Source: an uncultured Magnetococcales bacterium (GTDB taxonomy: Bacteria > Pseudomonadota > Magnetococcia > Magnetococcales > Magnetaquicoccaceae). Taken from it: 10,380 nt of DNA. The notes under the pieces were generated by a model. It did no database searches. It saw only the letters and a list, made by a program, of their open reading frames with translations, and was not told the origin of the DNA. Location of the stretch: the NCBI GenBank assembly GCA_903913345.1, contig CAIWLA010000071.1, positions 1-10,380 of the forward strand, read 5' to 3'. The position numbers and the translations under genes were made by a program. Below are positions 1 to 7,356 of the stretch, piece by piece; the stretch's first letter is position 1; every line of letters starts with the position of its first letter.

Positions 1-785
1 CCATCAAACAGGGCCATGATGGCATCACCGATAAACTTGTCGATAAAACCGTGATATTCCTCGATGGGAATCTGCATACGGCAGAGATAACCATTTAAAA
101 ATGAAAAGAGATCATTGGGGGACATCCGTTCGGACAAACGGGTGAAAGAGCGGATATCGCTGAACATCATCGTGAAGGTGCCGGATTCCACCGTGCCGGG
201 CCTGATCTGTTCCAGACCCTCCCTGGCCAGGCGTTGCAAAAATTGTTTGGGTACAAACTTTTCGAAAGATTGTCTCATCAAGGCCACCGCCTGGGTTTCG
301 GCCAGGACCAGTCGGGTCTGATGCAGATCCTCGTAGGCTATTTTTTGCTCGATCAGGGCTTGTGTGAGATCGCGGTTCATGGACTGTATGGCGCGATGGG
401 CCATCACGCTTTCCAGATGCGCATTCACCCGCGACCGCACGATGGGTGGGCTGACGGGTTTGGTGATATAATCGGCCGCCCCCAGTTCAAACCCCTTGAT
501 CTCGTCCAGTACATCGTTGGCGGCTGTGATAAAGATGACCGGAATATCCTGTGTTTTGACATCCTGTTTCAATTGGCGGCAGACTTCGTAGCCATCCATG
601 TCCGGCATCATGACATCCAGCAGGATGAGGTCTGGCGGCTGCGACCGGGCAATTTTTAACGCCATGAGGCCGTTGATGGCCGCCTTGATTGTATAGTCTG
701 GAAGCAGAATATTTTTAAGTACATCCAGGTTTTCCGGTGCATCATCCACTGCCAGGATGGTGGCTTTTTTGGGCGTATCGGCCAT
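1..785 (-). CDS. Response regulator fused to class III adenylate cyclase (partial, C-terminus outside window)
   Basis: The 261 visible codons encode a receiver domain (about residues 8-125) followed by a helical linker and the beginning of a class III nucleotide cyclase domain (from about residue 200). The receiver is intact: acidic pair D14/D15, phosphoacceptor D57 in LLDVMMPDMDG, T87 and K109 in ITKPV. The cyclase shows both metal-binding aspartates, D210 in FSDIRSF and D254 in FIGDAIMALF, and a lysine (K250) at the purine-recognition position in FIDKFIGD, which favours ATP over GTP. The remaining catalytic residues lie beyond the left edge. No membrane segment is seen, so the protein is probably cytosolic, making cAMP in response to phosphorylation. 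An in-frame TAA at 798-800 leaves this ATG as the only start; its ribosome site (GGAA, weak) is poor. It is last of four co-directional signalling genes, and its receiver resembles the first receiver of the kinase at 4321-7356. Cyclase identity is secure; substrate and partner kinase are inferred. Confidence 0.93.
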   Translation of the reverse strand, partial: MADTPKKATILAVDDAPENLDVLKNILLPDYTIKAAINGLMALKIARSQPPDLILLDVMMPDMDGYEVCRQLKQDVKTQDIPVIFITAANDVLDEIKGFELGAADYITKPVSPPIVRSRVNAHLESVMAHRAIQSMNRDLTQALIEQKIAYEDLHQTRLVLAETQAVALMRQSFEKFVPKQFLQRLAREGLEQIRPGTVESGTFTMMFSDIRSFTRLSERMSPNDLFSFLNGYLCRMQIPIEEYHGFIDKFIGDAIMALFD

Positions 786-882
786 GGCGGTTTTCCGTTA
801 CTCGATATTTCCGGTTTTTGTTCCTTGGGTCGTCACGATTCAGCACCCCCCTGATAACCTTCAGCCATGCTGACTTTGAATA
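786..882 (-). other. 97-base gap between Cache kinase and cyclase genes, no confident promoter
   Basis: This is the only real intergenic space inside the cluster. Read on the minus strand it has no good -35/-10 pair, no terminator with a U-run and no convincing gene. It contains an in-frame TAA at 798-800 that fixes the start of the cyclase gene, preceded by an open stretch of only about a dozen codons. The gap is large compared with the 15-base gap and the 4-base overlap between the other genes, so the cyclase may be partly uncoupled from them. Confidence 0.5.
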
Positions 883-3800
883 CTATTGCAGGGGTCCGGG
901 GACCGTCACGGTCCCCGATGTGAGTCCAGAGGGCAGAGCACTCTGGTGGGGTTCGGGGCAGAGCACTGTGTGGCAGGATTGGGTCGCCAGCGTCTGGAGA
1001 TGGCTGTCCAGTGTGGCCGCCGCATTTTCAAAATCATATTGACCAATCAGGCGTTTCAGCGGCTCCAGTCCGTTTTTGACCTCGACATCCGTGATACCGG
1101 CCAGAATATCCTCCAGGAATGCCTCGGACTCCATGTTATACTCCAGCAGCAGGCCATGCAATGCACGAAGCCGGGGCAACAGATCGGTCGGATTTCCCGG
1201 AGTCGCCTCCTGACCGCCGGTTTCTCCTTCCCGCAAGGCCGCCACAATCACCGTCATGGTGCGCTCCAGCTCGGTGGCCAGCTCCGCCAGCAGCATCTCA
1301 TGGTGCAAACCCGGTTGTTGTTTCCACTCCGCTTCCAGCCTGGCCGCCACGGTTTGCAGTGCCGTTGCCCCGATGGTGCCCGCAACCCCCTTCAGCGTGT
1401 GGGCCAGACGCAGGCTTTCATCATGCCGTCCATCCTTCAGGGCACTGTGGATCAGGCGGATGACATCGGACTGATTGTCGACAAATTTGGCCAACAGTTT
1501 CAGATAGGAACAGACCCGCCCGCCCGATTGTTGCACCCCCTTTCCGGTATCAATGCCCGGCATCTCTGGCAGTCGCCTCTCTTCCGGAACCCGGATCGTC
1601 TCCTCCGGATCCGCCACCCCTCCCAGTCCTTCCCGTGGTTTCACCCATTTGGCCAACAGGCCATACAGTGCATTGGGATCGATCGGTTTGCTCAAATGGT
1701 CGTTCATGCCGGCCTCCAGGCACTTTTCCCGATCACTGGCCATGACGTTGGCGGTCATGGCAATGATGGGGAGATCGGCATGGGCGGCCTCCTTCCGGAT
1801 CGCCCGTGTGGCCGCATAACCGTCCATGACGGGCATCTGTATATCCATCAAGACCACATCAAAGGGCTGGGAGCGGACCTTTTCCACCCCCAGTTGGCCA
1901 TTCCCGGCCACGGTGACGTGCAGATGGGCCATCTCCAGCAGTTCAGTGGCCACCTGCTGATTGAGTTCATTGTCCTCCACCAGCAACACCTGCGCGCCTC
2001 GGATGGTCGCCATCCCGTCCAGATGCAACGTCTGGCCGACTGGTCTGGCGACTTGCGCCATGCCACGGTGTCCCATGGCGGTCATGGTGGCATCCAGCAG
2101 GGAGGATGCAGTGACCGGCTTGGTCAGAATGCCGTCCACCTTGAGGCCCTGCAACCGTTGCAACATGCCCTGACGGTCGTAGGCGGTGACCACGATTATC
2201 TTGGGGGGGGCATGCAGGGTGGTGTCGGTTTGGATCCGACGGCACACCTCGATGCCATCCAGCCCCGGCATTTGCCAATCCGTGAACACCTGTTGAAACG
2301 GTCGTCCCTCCCGGTCCCGAAGACGGATCATCTCCAGTGCCGCCGCCCCGTTGCTGGCCGTTTCCACGTGCAAAAAGAGATGTCCCGCCAGTTGTTCGAT
2401 AATTTCCAGGGCAACAGGACTGTCATCCACCACCAGGACGGCGAGTCTGCTGACCGGATGCGATGCCTCCAGGGAACAGACGGTGGCCGCAAATGGGGAG
2501 AGTCCAAACCGCGCCGTGAAGAAAAAGGTACTGCCCTGATCGGGTTGACTCTCCACCCAGATCCGGCCCCCCATCCTCTCCACGTACTGTTTGCTGATGG
2601 TCAAACCCAGCCCGCTGCCACCATACTTGCGCGTGGTGGATGCGTCGGCCTGACTGAACGACTGGAACAGCCTGCCCATCTGCTCTTCGGTCAGGCCGAT
2701 GCCTTGATCGGCGACCGAAAAGCGCAGCACTACCTGATCCTCCCGGATCTCCTCAGGCTCCACACGGAGGACAATTTCACCTTTTTCGGTAAATTTCACC
2801 GCATTGTTGGCCAAATTGACGAGAATCTGGTTCAATCGCAACGGATCGCCCAGCAATCCATCGGGGGTCAATGGATCAACGACCATCAGCAATTCCAACC
2901 TTTTTTCATCGGCTTTTACCGTGATCAGGTTGGCCAGATTGTCCAGTACCTGACTCAGACAGAAGGGAATGGTCTCCATCTCCAGCCTGCCCGCCTCAAT
3001 CTTGGAAAAATCGAGGATGTCGTTGATGATGCCCAGGAGCAGGTTGGCGGCGTTGTGTATTTTGCCGACATAATCTCTCTGTTTGCTGGTCATTTCGGTT
3101 TGCAGGGCCAGATAGCTCATGCCAATGATGGCATTCATCGGGGTGCGAATTTCGTGGCTCATATTGGCAATAAATTCACTCTTGGCCTGGTTGGCCCCTT
3201 CGGCACTGAGTTTGGCACGGAGCAATACTTTTTCCGTCTGTTTTCGGATCCCCATATACACTGTACCGCCCATGACGACCACCAGAATCAACAGGCCACT
3301 GACCATGAACAGTCGGAATTGATCGGTTCTGGCACTCTCATATTCAGGCATCTGTGACAGAAATCGGTAAACATGGACCGAGATGCCGTTTTCTGGCAGG
3401 ACTCGATTGGCAATCAGTATCGGTTGCGGGTTGTATTTGAACTGGACCATGGATGGATGATACGGTGGCCCCCAGGGGTTGAACTCAAGCAAAGGAAAGT
3501 CGGTTTGTTTATAGATGGCCCTCTTTTCGTCATCGGTCAGCCTGGCGACCGTTGCGTTGGGGACGGCGTGCATTTCCAGTCTCTTGTCACTGGCGAGAAT
3601 GATGACACCCTGTTTGTCTGCCACAAAGGCATCGGTCTGGTTGACCCAGTGCACCAGTCTGGGCAGGTCTATCTTGGTGACGACAACGCCAATGATCTCC
3701 CCTTCGCGGAGAATGGGCACACTGAAAAAGAGACCAGGAATATTGGTTTTTCTGCCCATGGCATACTGTTGGGCACTCTGACCCTTGCGGGCGATCTTGA

Positions 3801-4305
3801 AATAGTCCCGATCCGCATAGTTGGTGCCGATGAAACTTTCCGGCTTGCCCGCATTACTGGCCGCGACACAATCTCCAGAGGCGTTCATGATCCATACCAT
3901 ATCCGTACCCAATGAGTCTGTGATCGTAGCCAGATCCTGGCTGATCGCCTTGAGTGCGGGATCCTCTGACCAGGTTTGCTTGCGTTGTTCATACGATATT
4001 TTGGAAGGCAAGATGTCGGGGCCAAAGGTGGCCATGGTCTTCAAAACGAGCGCATCTTTGGAAACCATCGATGGTATACCATGCAGATAACTCAGACTGC
4101 GATTGATATTGTTTTCCATGTTAAATATTACATTGTTCAGAAGTGATTTCTCCCTGTGGATGTAATCCTCCACGTTGGCATCGAATTGATTCTCGGCGAT
4201 CACCCATGACCCAATCGTCCAGGAAGTGACAAATAACAGAATAGACAATATAAAATATCTGTTCTTGAAATAATGGATGGTTCTTGTCTGCAGTATGGTG
4301 TTCAT
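883..4305 (-). CDS. Membrane hybrid sensor histidine kinase: Cache-HisKA-HATPase-REC-REC-HPt
   Basis: This 1140-residue inner-membrane kinase has one transmembrane helix at about 17-37, a periplasmic sensor (38-329) and a second helix (about 331-353). The sensor looks like a DctB-type double Cache domain: NYADRDYF (162-169), then PGLFFSVPI and [11 protein letters not shown]. Its ligand cannot be read from the sequence. The cytoplasmic part has the H-box [11 protein letters not shown] with H384, the N-box (N497, N501), the G1 box DQGIG (D533) and the G2 box GGSGLGL (562-568). Two intact receivers follow: D627/D628, D676, K729, then E777/D778, D821, K873. An HPt domain carries H969 in LAHTLKG. 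A helical module (about 1041-1107) resembling the ends of the two upstream kinases comes next. The final 31 residues are encoded by a palindromic repeat-like element and look non-native. The start is supported by GGAG eight bases upstream, in the 15-base gap after the preceding gene. It is the only kinase here with a periplasmic input. Confidence 0.95.
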   Translation of the reverse strand: MNTILQTRTIHYFKNRYFILSILLFVTSWTIGSWVIAENQFDANVEDYIHREKSLLNNVIFNMENNINRSLSYLHGIPSMVSKDALVLKTMATFGPDILPSKISYEQRKQTWSEDPALKAISQDLATITDSLGTDMVWIMNASGDCVAASNAGKPESFIGTNYADRDYFKIARKGQSAQQYAMGRKTNIPGLFFSVPILREGEIIGVVVTKIDLPRLVHWVNQTDAFVADKQGVIILASDKRLEMHAVPNATVARLTDDEKRAIYKQTDFPLLEFNPWGPPYHPSMVQFKYNPQPILIANRVLPENGISVHVYRFLSQMPEYESARTDQFRLFMVSGLLILVVVMGGTVYMGIRKQTEKVLLRAKLSAEGANQAKSEFIANMSHEIRTPMNAIIGMSYLALQTEMTSKQRDYVGKIHNAANLLLGIINDILDFSKIEAGRLEMETIPFCLSQVLDNLANLITVKADEKRLELLMVVDPLTPDGLLGDPLRLNQILVNLANNAVKFTEKGEIVLRVEPEEIREDQVVLRFSVADQGIGLTEEQMGRLFQSFSQADASTTRKYGGSGLGLTISKQYVERMGGRIWVESQPDQGSTFFFTARFGLSPFAATVCSLEASHPVSRLAVLVVDDSPVALEIIEQLAGHLFLHVETASNGAAALEMIRLRDREGRPFQQVFTDWQMPGLDGIEVCRRIQTDTTLHAPPKIIVVTAYDRQGMLQRLQGLKVDGILTKPVTASSLLDATMTAMGHRGMAQVARPVGQTLHLDGMATIRGAQVLLVEDNELNQQVATELLEMAHLHVTVAGNGQLGVEKVRSQPFDVVLMDIQMPVMDGYAATRAIRKEAAHADLPIIAMTANVMASDREKCLEAGMNDHLSKPIDPNALYGLLAKWVKPREGLGGVADPEETIRVPEERRLPEMPGIDTGKGVQQSGGRVCSYLKLLAKFVDNQSDVIRLIHSALKDGRHDESLRLAHTLKGVAGTIGATALQTVAARLEAEWKQQPGLHHEMLLAELATELERTMTVIVAALREGETGGQEATPGNPTDLLPRLRALHGLLLEYNMESEAFLEDILAGITDVEVKNGLEPLKRLIGQYDFENAAATLDSHLQTLATQSCHTVLCPEPHQSALPSGLTSGTVTVPGPLQ
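886..978. repeat. Palindromic repeat-like element forming the 3' end of the Cache kinase gene
   Basis: This GC-rich stretch contains three successive imperfect palindromes. One is perfect: ten-base arms at 897-906 and 908-917 (CGGGGACCGT / ACGGTCCCCG) around a single base. A second pairs 926-933 with 939-946 with one mismatch. A third begins at 954 (CGGGG) and is decayed. The 12-mer GGGCAGAGCACT occurs twice, at 931-942 and 956-967, 25 bases apart. The layout resembles dispersed intergenic palindromes that I recall from some alphaproteobacteria-like genomes, but only one copy lies in this window, so genome-wide repetition is inferred. It encodes residues 1110-1140 of the kinase and lies just before the TAG at 883-885. 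Confidence 0.6.
897..917. repeat. Perfect 10-bp inverted repeat (possible mRNA hairpin)
   Basis: The arms CGGGGACCGT and ACGGTCCCCG are exact reverse complements separated by one base. In RNA from the minus strand they could form a 9-bp GC-rich stem with a three-base loop, about ten bases before the kinase stop codon. No U-run follows, so it does not look like a standard intrinsic terminator. It could slow 3' exonucleases or reduce read-through into the cyclase gene; neither is shown by sequence. Confidence 0.7.
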
Positions 4306-4313
4306 GCCATCTT

Positions 4314-4317
4314 CTCC
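4314..4317 (-). promoter_or_regulatory. Ribosome binding site of the Cache kinase
   Basis: GGAG (within GGAGAAG) lies eight bases before the ATG at 4303-4305, entirely inside the short gap after the upstream stop codon. An ATG two bases upstream of the chosen one is out of frame and hits TGA at once, so the chosen start is favoured. Confidence 0.8.
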
Positions 4318-4320
4318 GAT

Positions 4321-7300
4321 CTACGCCAAGGATATTCCGATCGTGTGCGCGATTTCACCCAACGTATCCAGGGCACTGTCATAGTCGTAGTGTTTTAATT
4401 GTTGAGCCAGCGCACGGGAGAGCGTCTCCACCGGATGCCCCCGCAATGGGGTGCAGAGCGGTTCCAGCAGGGTATCGGCCTTGGAATCCTGCTCCCGCAA
4501 CAAAACCGCCAATTGTTGCAGCACCGGCGCGAGGGTCTCCCGGTCCAGATCCAAAGGGGCTTCCGGCACGGTCACCGCAGAGGGCTGGGGGGAGAGGGCG
4601 ACCAGCCCCGCCATTACTTCCGCCAGGGTCGCAGAAAAATCGTTCACCAACGGATCGATGGGCTGGTCCTTTTGGGCAATCCCCTCTTCGAGATTTCTGG
4701 CCGCTTTGTGGAGCGCGTGCGCCCCCAGTTGACCGGCAATGCTCTTGATGGTGTGGGCCAGTCGCTCGGCCAGGGTCGGGTCATGGTTGGCCAGGGCCTG
4801 GGCAATCCGTTCGGCATCCTGGGCATGTTCCTCGTGCAGTTGGTGCAACAATTTTTCGTACAACACCGCATTGCCCGCCAAACGGGCCAAACCCGCCTCC
4901 GTATCCACACCGGGCAGGTGGGGGAGGGTGGTCGGACGGTTGGAGACGGTTTCCGGAACCATCGCTTCGGGTGGCAACTCCGTGATGGCCCATTTGGCCA
5001 GGACGCGATACAGCTCTCTCAGATTGATGGGTTTGCCCACGTGGTCATTCATGCCCACTTCCAGACATTTTTGTTTGTCCTCTTCCATGGCATGAGCGGT
5101 CATGGCAATGATTGGCAGCGGGTCAAACTGTTTGTTGCTCCGAATGATGCGGGTGGCGGTCAAACCATCCATCTCCGGCATCTGGATATCCATCAAGACG
5201 AGGTTGTAGGATGTGGTCTGCAACATGCGCAAGGCGGTTCCCCCATGATCCGCCTCTTCCACCCGGATTCCCACCCGTTCCAGCAATTCGCGGATCACCT
5301 GTCGGTTGATGGGATTGTCTTCGACGACCAGCACCCGGGCACCCCCCAGGGTACTTTCGAGTTGGGTATGGGCGTTGGCCAGATCTTCCGTTGAGGTGGC
5401 ATAGACGGCGGTGACGCCAAAGAGTGTCAACAGGGTGTTGAACAGCAACGATCGTTTGAGGGGTTGCGTAAAACAGGCCTGCATCCCCGCCGCCAGTGCC
5501 CTCTTTTCCATCGTCACATCGTGATCACTCGTCAACAGGATTCCCTTGGGCGGCACGATGGGCGGGGAAAAGCCACTCAATGTCTGGGTGACGCTGGTGA
5601 ACATCTCGATCATTTTCTCCCCAGAATGATTCTGATGCAACAGGAGCAGGGCGTAGGGCGAGCCGGTTTCATGGCCCTCCCGCAGCGCGGCGATCGTGCC
5701 GGGGAGGTCCAGAACGGAGGTGGTCAGGAAGGTGAGGGAGTGCAAAATTCTTTCGATCTCCCTCAGGGCGGGATTCGGATCCCCCACCAGCAACACCTTC
5801 AATTGATGCAGGCCGGTGATCGGTTGTCCGCCCTCTTTCTGGTGGTCGGAGAGTGGCTCAAAGGCCGCCGTAAAGTGAAACGTGCTGCCCTCTCCTTCTC
5901 GACTCTCGACCCGGATGGTGCCGCCCATCATCGCCACGATCCGCTTGCAAATCACCAGACCCAGGCCGGTCCCCCCATATTTTCGGGTGATCGAACCATC
6001 GGCCTGGACAAAAGGCTCGAACAATTCCGTCAGGCGGGATGGCGCAATGCCGATGCCGTTGTCGTGCACCGAAAAGGCCAGGACCACCCGGCGGCTGTGC
6101 CGTTCCCGCAGGGTGACCTGGACCACAATCTCACCCTTTTCCGTAAACTTGATGGCATTGCCGATCAGGTTGGTCAATACCTGTTCCAGGCGCATGGCAT
6201 CGCCCCACAGGGGCGGAATATCCTCGGCCATGGACCACCGCAGGGCAATTCCCTTCTCCACGACCTGGTGCAAAAACATGTCGTTCAGGTGGCTGAGCAG
6301 GTCATGCAGATGGAATTGGACAGGCGTCAGCCGCATCTTGCCGGATTCGATGCGGGAAAAATCCAGAATATCATTGATGACGCTGGACATGGAGTGGGAT
6401 GCCCGGTCAATTTTTGTCAGGTAATCCCTTAATTTTGGTGTCAATTCGACATCCATGGCCAATTGGGTCAGACCGATGATGGCATTCATGGGGGTGCGAA
6501 TTTCATGGCTCATGTTGGCCAAAAAGTCACTCTTGGTCCGGTTGGCCACTTCGGCCGCTTTGAGGGTCTGGTTGAGCGAGTCCAGCAGGATGTGGTGTTC
6601 CGTCATGTCGTGGACAAAGGCGGTAAAGGAGACCGTCTCGCCTTTGCGGGTGCCGACCAGGGCGATTTCGATCGTGATACGGCCACCATCGCGCCGCAGG
6701 CCGATTGTCTCGAAACGGCGTTTGAGCCGATCGGACTGGGTGGCCTGTTGGACAAAGTGGCGCATCTCTTCCCGATAGGGTTCACCCCGTTCCGGTTGCA
6801 GAATCAGTGTGGAGATTTCCTGCCCGGTGGCCTCGCCCCGGGTATACCCAAACAGATCCTCGGCGGACGGATTGAATTCCAGGATGTGACCATCGGCGTC
6901 CGTGGTGATCATGGCATCCATGGCATTGTCCAGGATGGAGCGCAAATGCTCTTTCCGATCCCGGAGTTGGGCAAAGGTGTTGATCAATTTGAGATGGGTT
7001 TGCACCCGCGCCTTGACGACCGGTGGATTGAAGGGTTTGATGATAAAATCCACCGCCCCCAAGGCCAGGCCACGGGTTTCATCCTTTTCATCGTTCTTGG
7101 CCGTAATGAAAATAACCGGTATATTCTGTGTCTTTTCATTGGCTTTCAGATGGGCACAGATCGCAAAACCATCCATTCCCGGCATGACAATATCCAGCAG
7201 GATCAAATCGGGCGGGTTGGCCTCGATGGCATTCAGCGCATTCTGGCCATTCAGGGCGAAATAAACTTTATAGTCTGAAGCCAGGACATGACGCAACATT

Positions 7301-7356
7301 TGAATGTTTTCAGGCTGGTCATCCACGACGAGAATCTTTTGTTTGGTGGTTTTCAT
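4321..7356 (-). CDS. Soluble hybrid histidine kinase: REC-PAS-HisKA-HATPase-degenerate REC-REC-HPt
   Basis: This 1011-residue protein has no signal peptide or membrane helix. An N-terminal receiver (about 6-122) has D12/D13, phosphoacceptor D55, T85 and K107. A PAS domain follows (about 132-255; FNPSAEDLFGYT is typical), so small-molecule or redox input is possible. The kinase core has H284 in [12 protein letters not shown]-box N396/N400, G1 box DNGIGI (D432) and G2 box GGTGLGL (461-467). The region 519-640 folds in register as a receiver but lacks its chemistry: VGDP replaces the acidic pair, H574 sits where the phosphoacceptor Asp belongs and Q631 replaces the Lys. The next receiver is intact (E679/D680, D723, K775), followed by an HPt with H868 in LAHTIKS and a C-terminal helical module (939-1008). 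Its ATG overlaps the TGA of the upstream kinase as ATGA, with GGAG eight bases before the start, implying translational coupling. The N-terminal receiver suggests another kinase or HPt controls it. Confidence 0.95.
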   Translation of the reverse strand: MKTTKQKILVVDDQPENIQMLRHVLASDYKVYFALNGQNALNAIEANPPDLILLDIVMPGMDGFAICAHLKANEKTQNIPVIFITAKNDEKDETRGLALGAVDFIIKPFNPPVVKARVQTHLKLINTFAQLRDRKEHLRSILDNAMDAMITTDADGHILEFNPSAEDLFGYTRGEATGQEISTLILQPERGEPYREEMRHFVQQATQSDRLKRRFETIGLRRDGGRITIEIALVGTRKGETVSFTAFVHDMTEHHILLDSLNQTLKAAEVANRTKSDFLANMSHEIRTPMNAIIGLTQLAMDVELTPKLRDYLTKIDRASHSMSSVINDILDFSRIESGKMRLTPVQFHLHDLLSHLNDMFLHQVVEKGIALRWSMAEDIPPLWGDAMRLEQVLTNLIGNAIKFTEKGEIVVQVTLRERHSRRVVLAFSVHDNGIGIAPSRLTELFEPFVQADGSITRKYGGTGLGLVICKRIVAMMGGTIRVESREGEGSTFHFTAAFEPLSDHQKEGGQPITGLHQLKVLLVGDPNPALREIERILHSLTFLTTSVLDLPGTIAALREGHETGSPYALLLLHQNHSGEKMIEMFTSVTQTLSGFSPPIVPPKGILLTSDHDVTMEKRALAAGMQACFTQPLKRSLLFNTLLTLFGVTAVYATSTEDLANAHTQLESTLGGARVLVVEDNPINRQVIRELLERVGIRVEEADHGGTALRMLQTTSYNLVLMDIQMPEMDGLTATRIIRSNKQFDPLPIIAMTAHAMEEDKQKCLEVGMNDHVGKPINLRELYRVLAKWAITELPPEAMVPETVSNRPTTLPHLPGVDTEAGLARLAGNAVLYEKLLHQLHEEHAQDAERIAQALANHDPTLAERLAHTIKSIAGQLGAHALHKAARNLEEGIAQKDQPIDPLVNDFSATLAEVMAGLVALSPQPSAVTVPEAPLDLDRETLAPVLQQLAVLLREQDSKADTLLEPLCTPLRGHPVETLSRALAQQLKHYDYDSALDTLGEIAHTIGISLA

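Noticed and set aside
798..835. A leader peptide of about a dozen codons (GTG start) ending at TAA 798-800 before the cyclase
   Set aside because: It is very short, without regulatory codon runs or paired hairpins that would suggest attenuation.
897..917. Rho-independent terminator at the end of the Cache kinase gene
   Set aside because: The stem is strong but the following minus-strand bases are GACCCCTGC, without a U-run, and the hairpin lies before the stop codon.
886..3357. An 823-codon open frame on the plus strand opposite the Cache kinase
   Set aside because: It mirrors a gene with complete kinase, receiver and HPt motifs. Its product has no recognisable domain and is rich in His/Gln/Arg, as expected for the antisense of GC-rich coding sequence. 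The same antisense peptides recur opposite each H-box.
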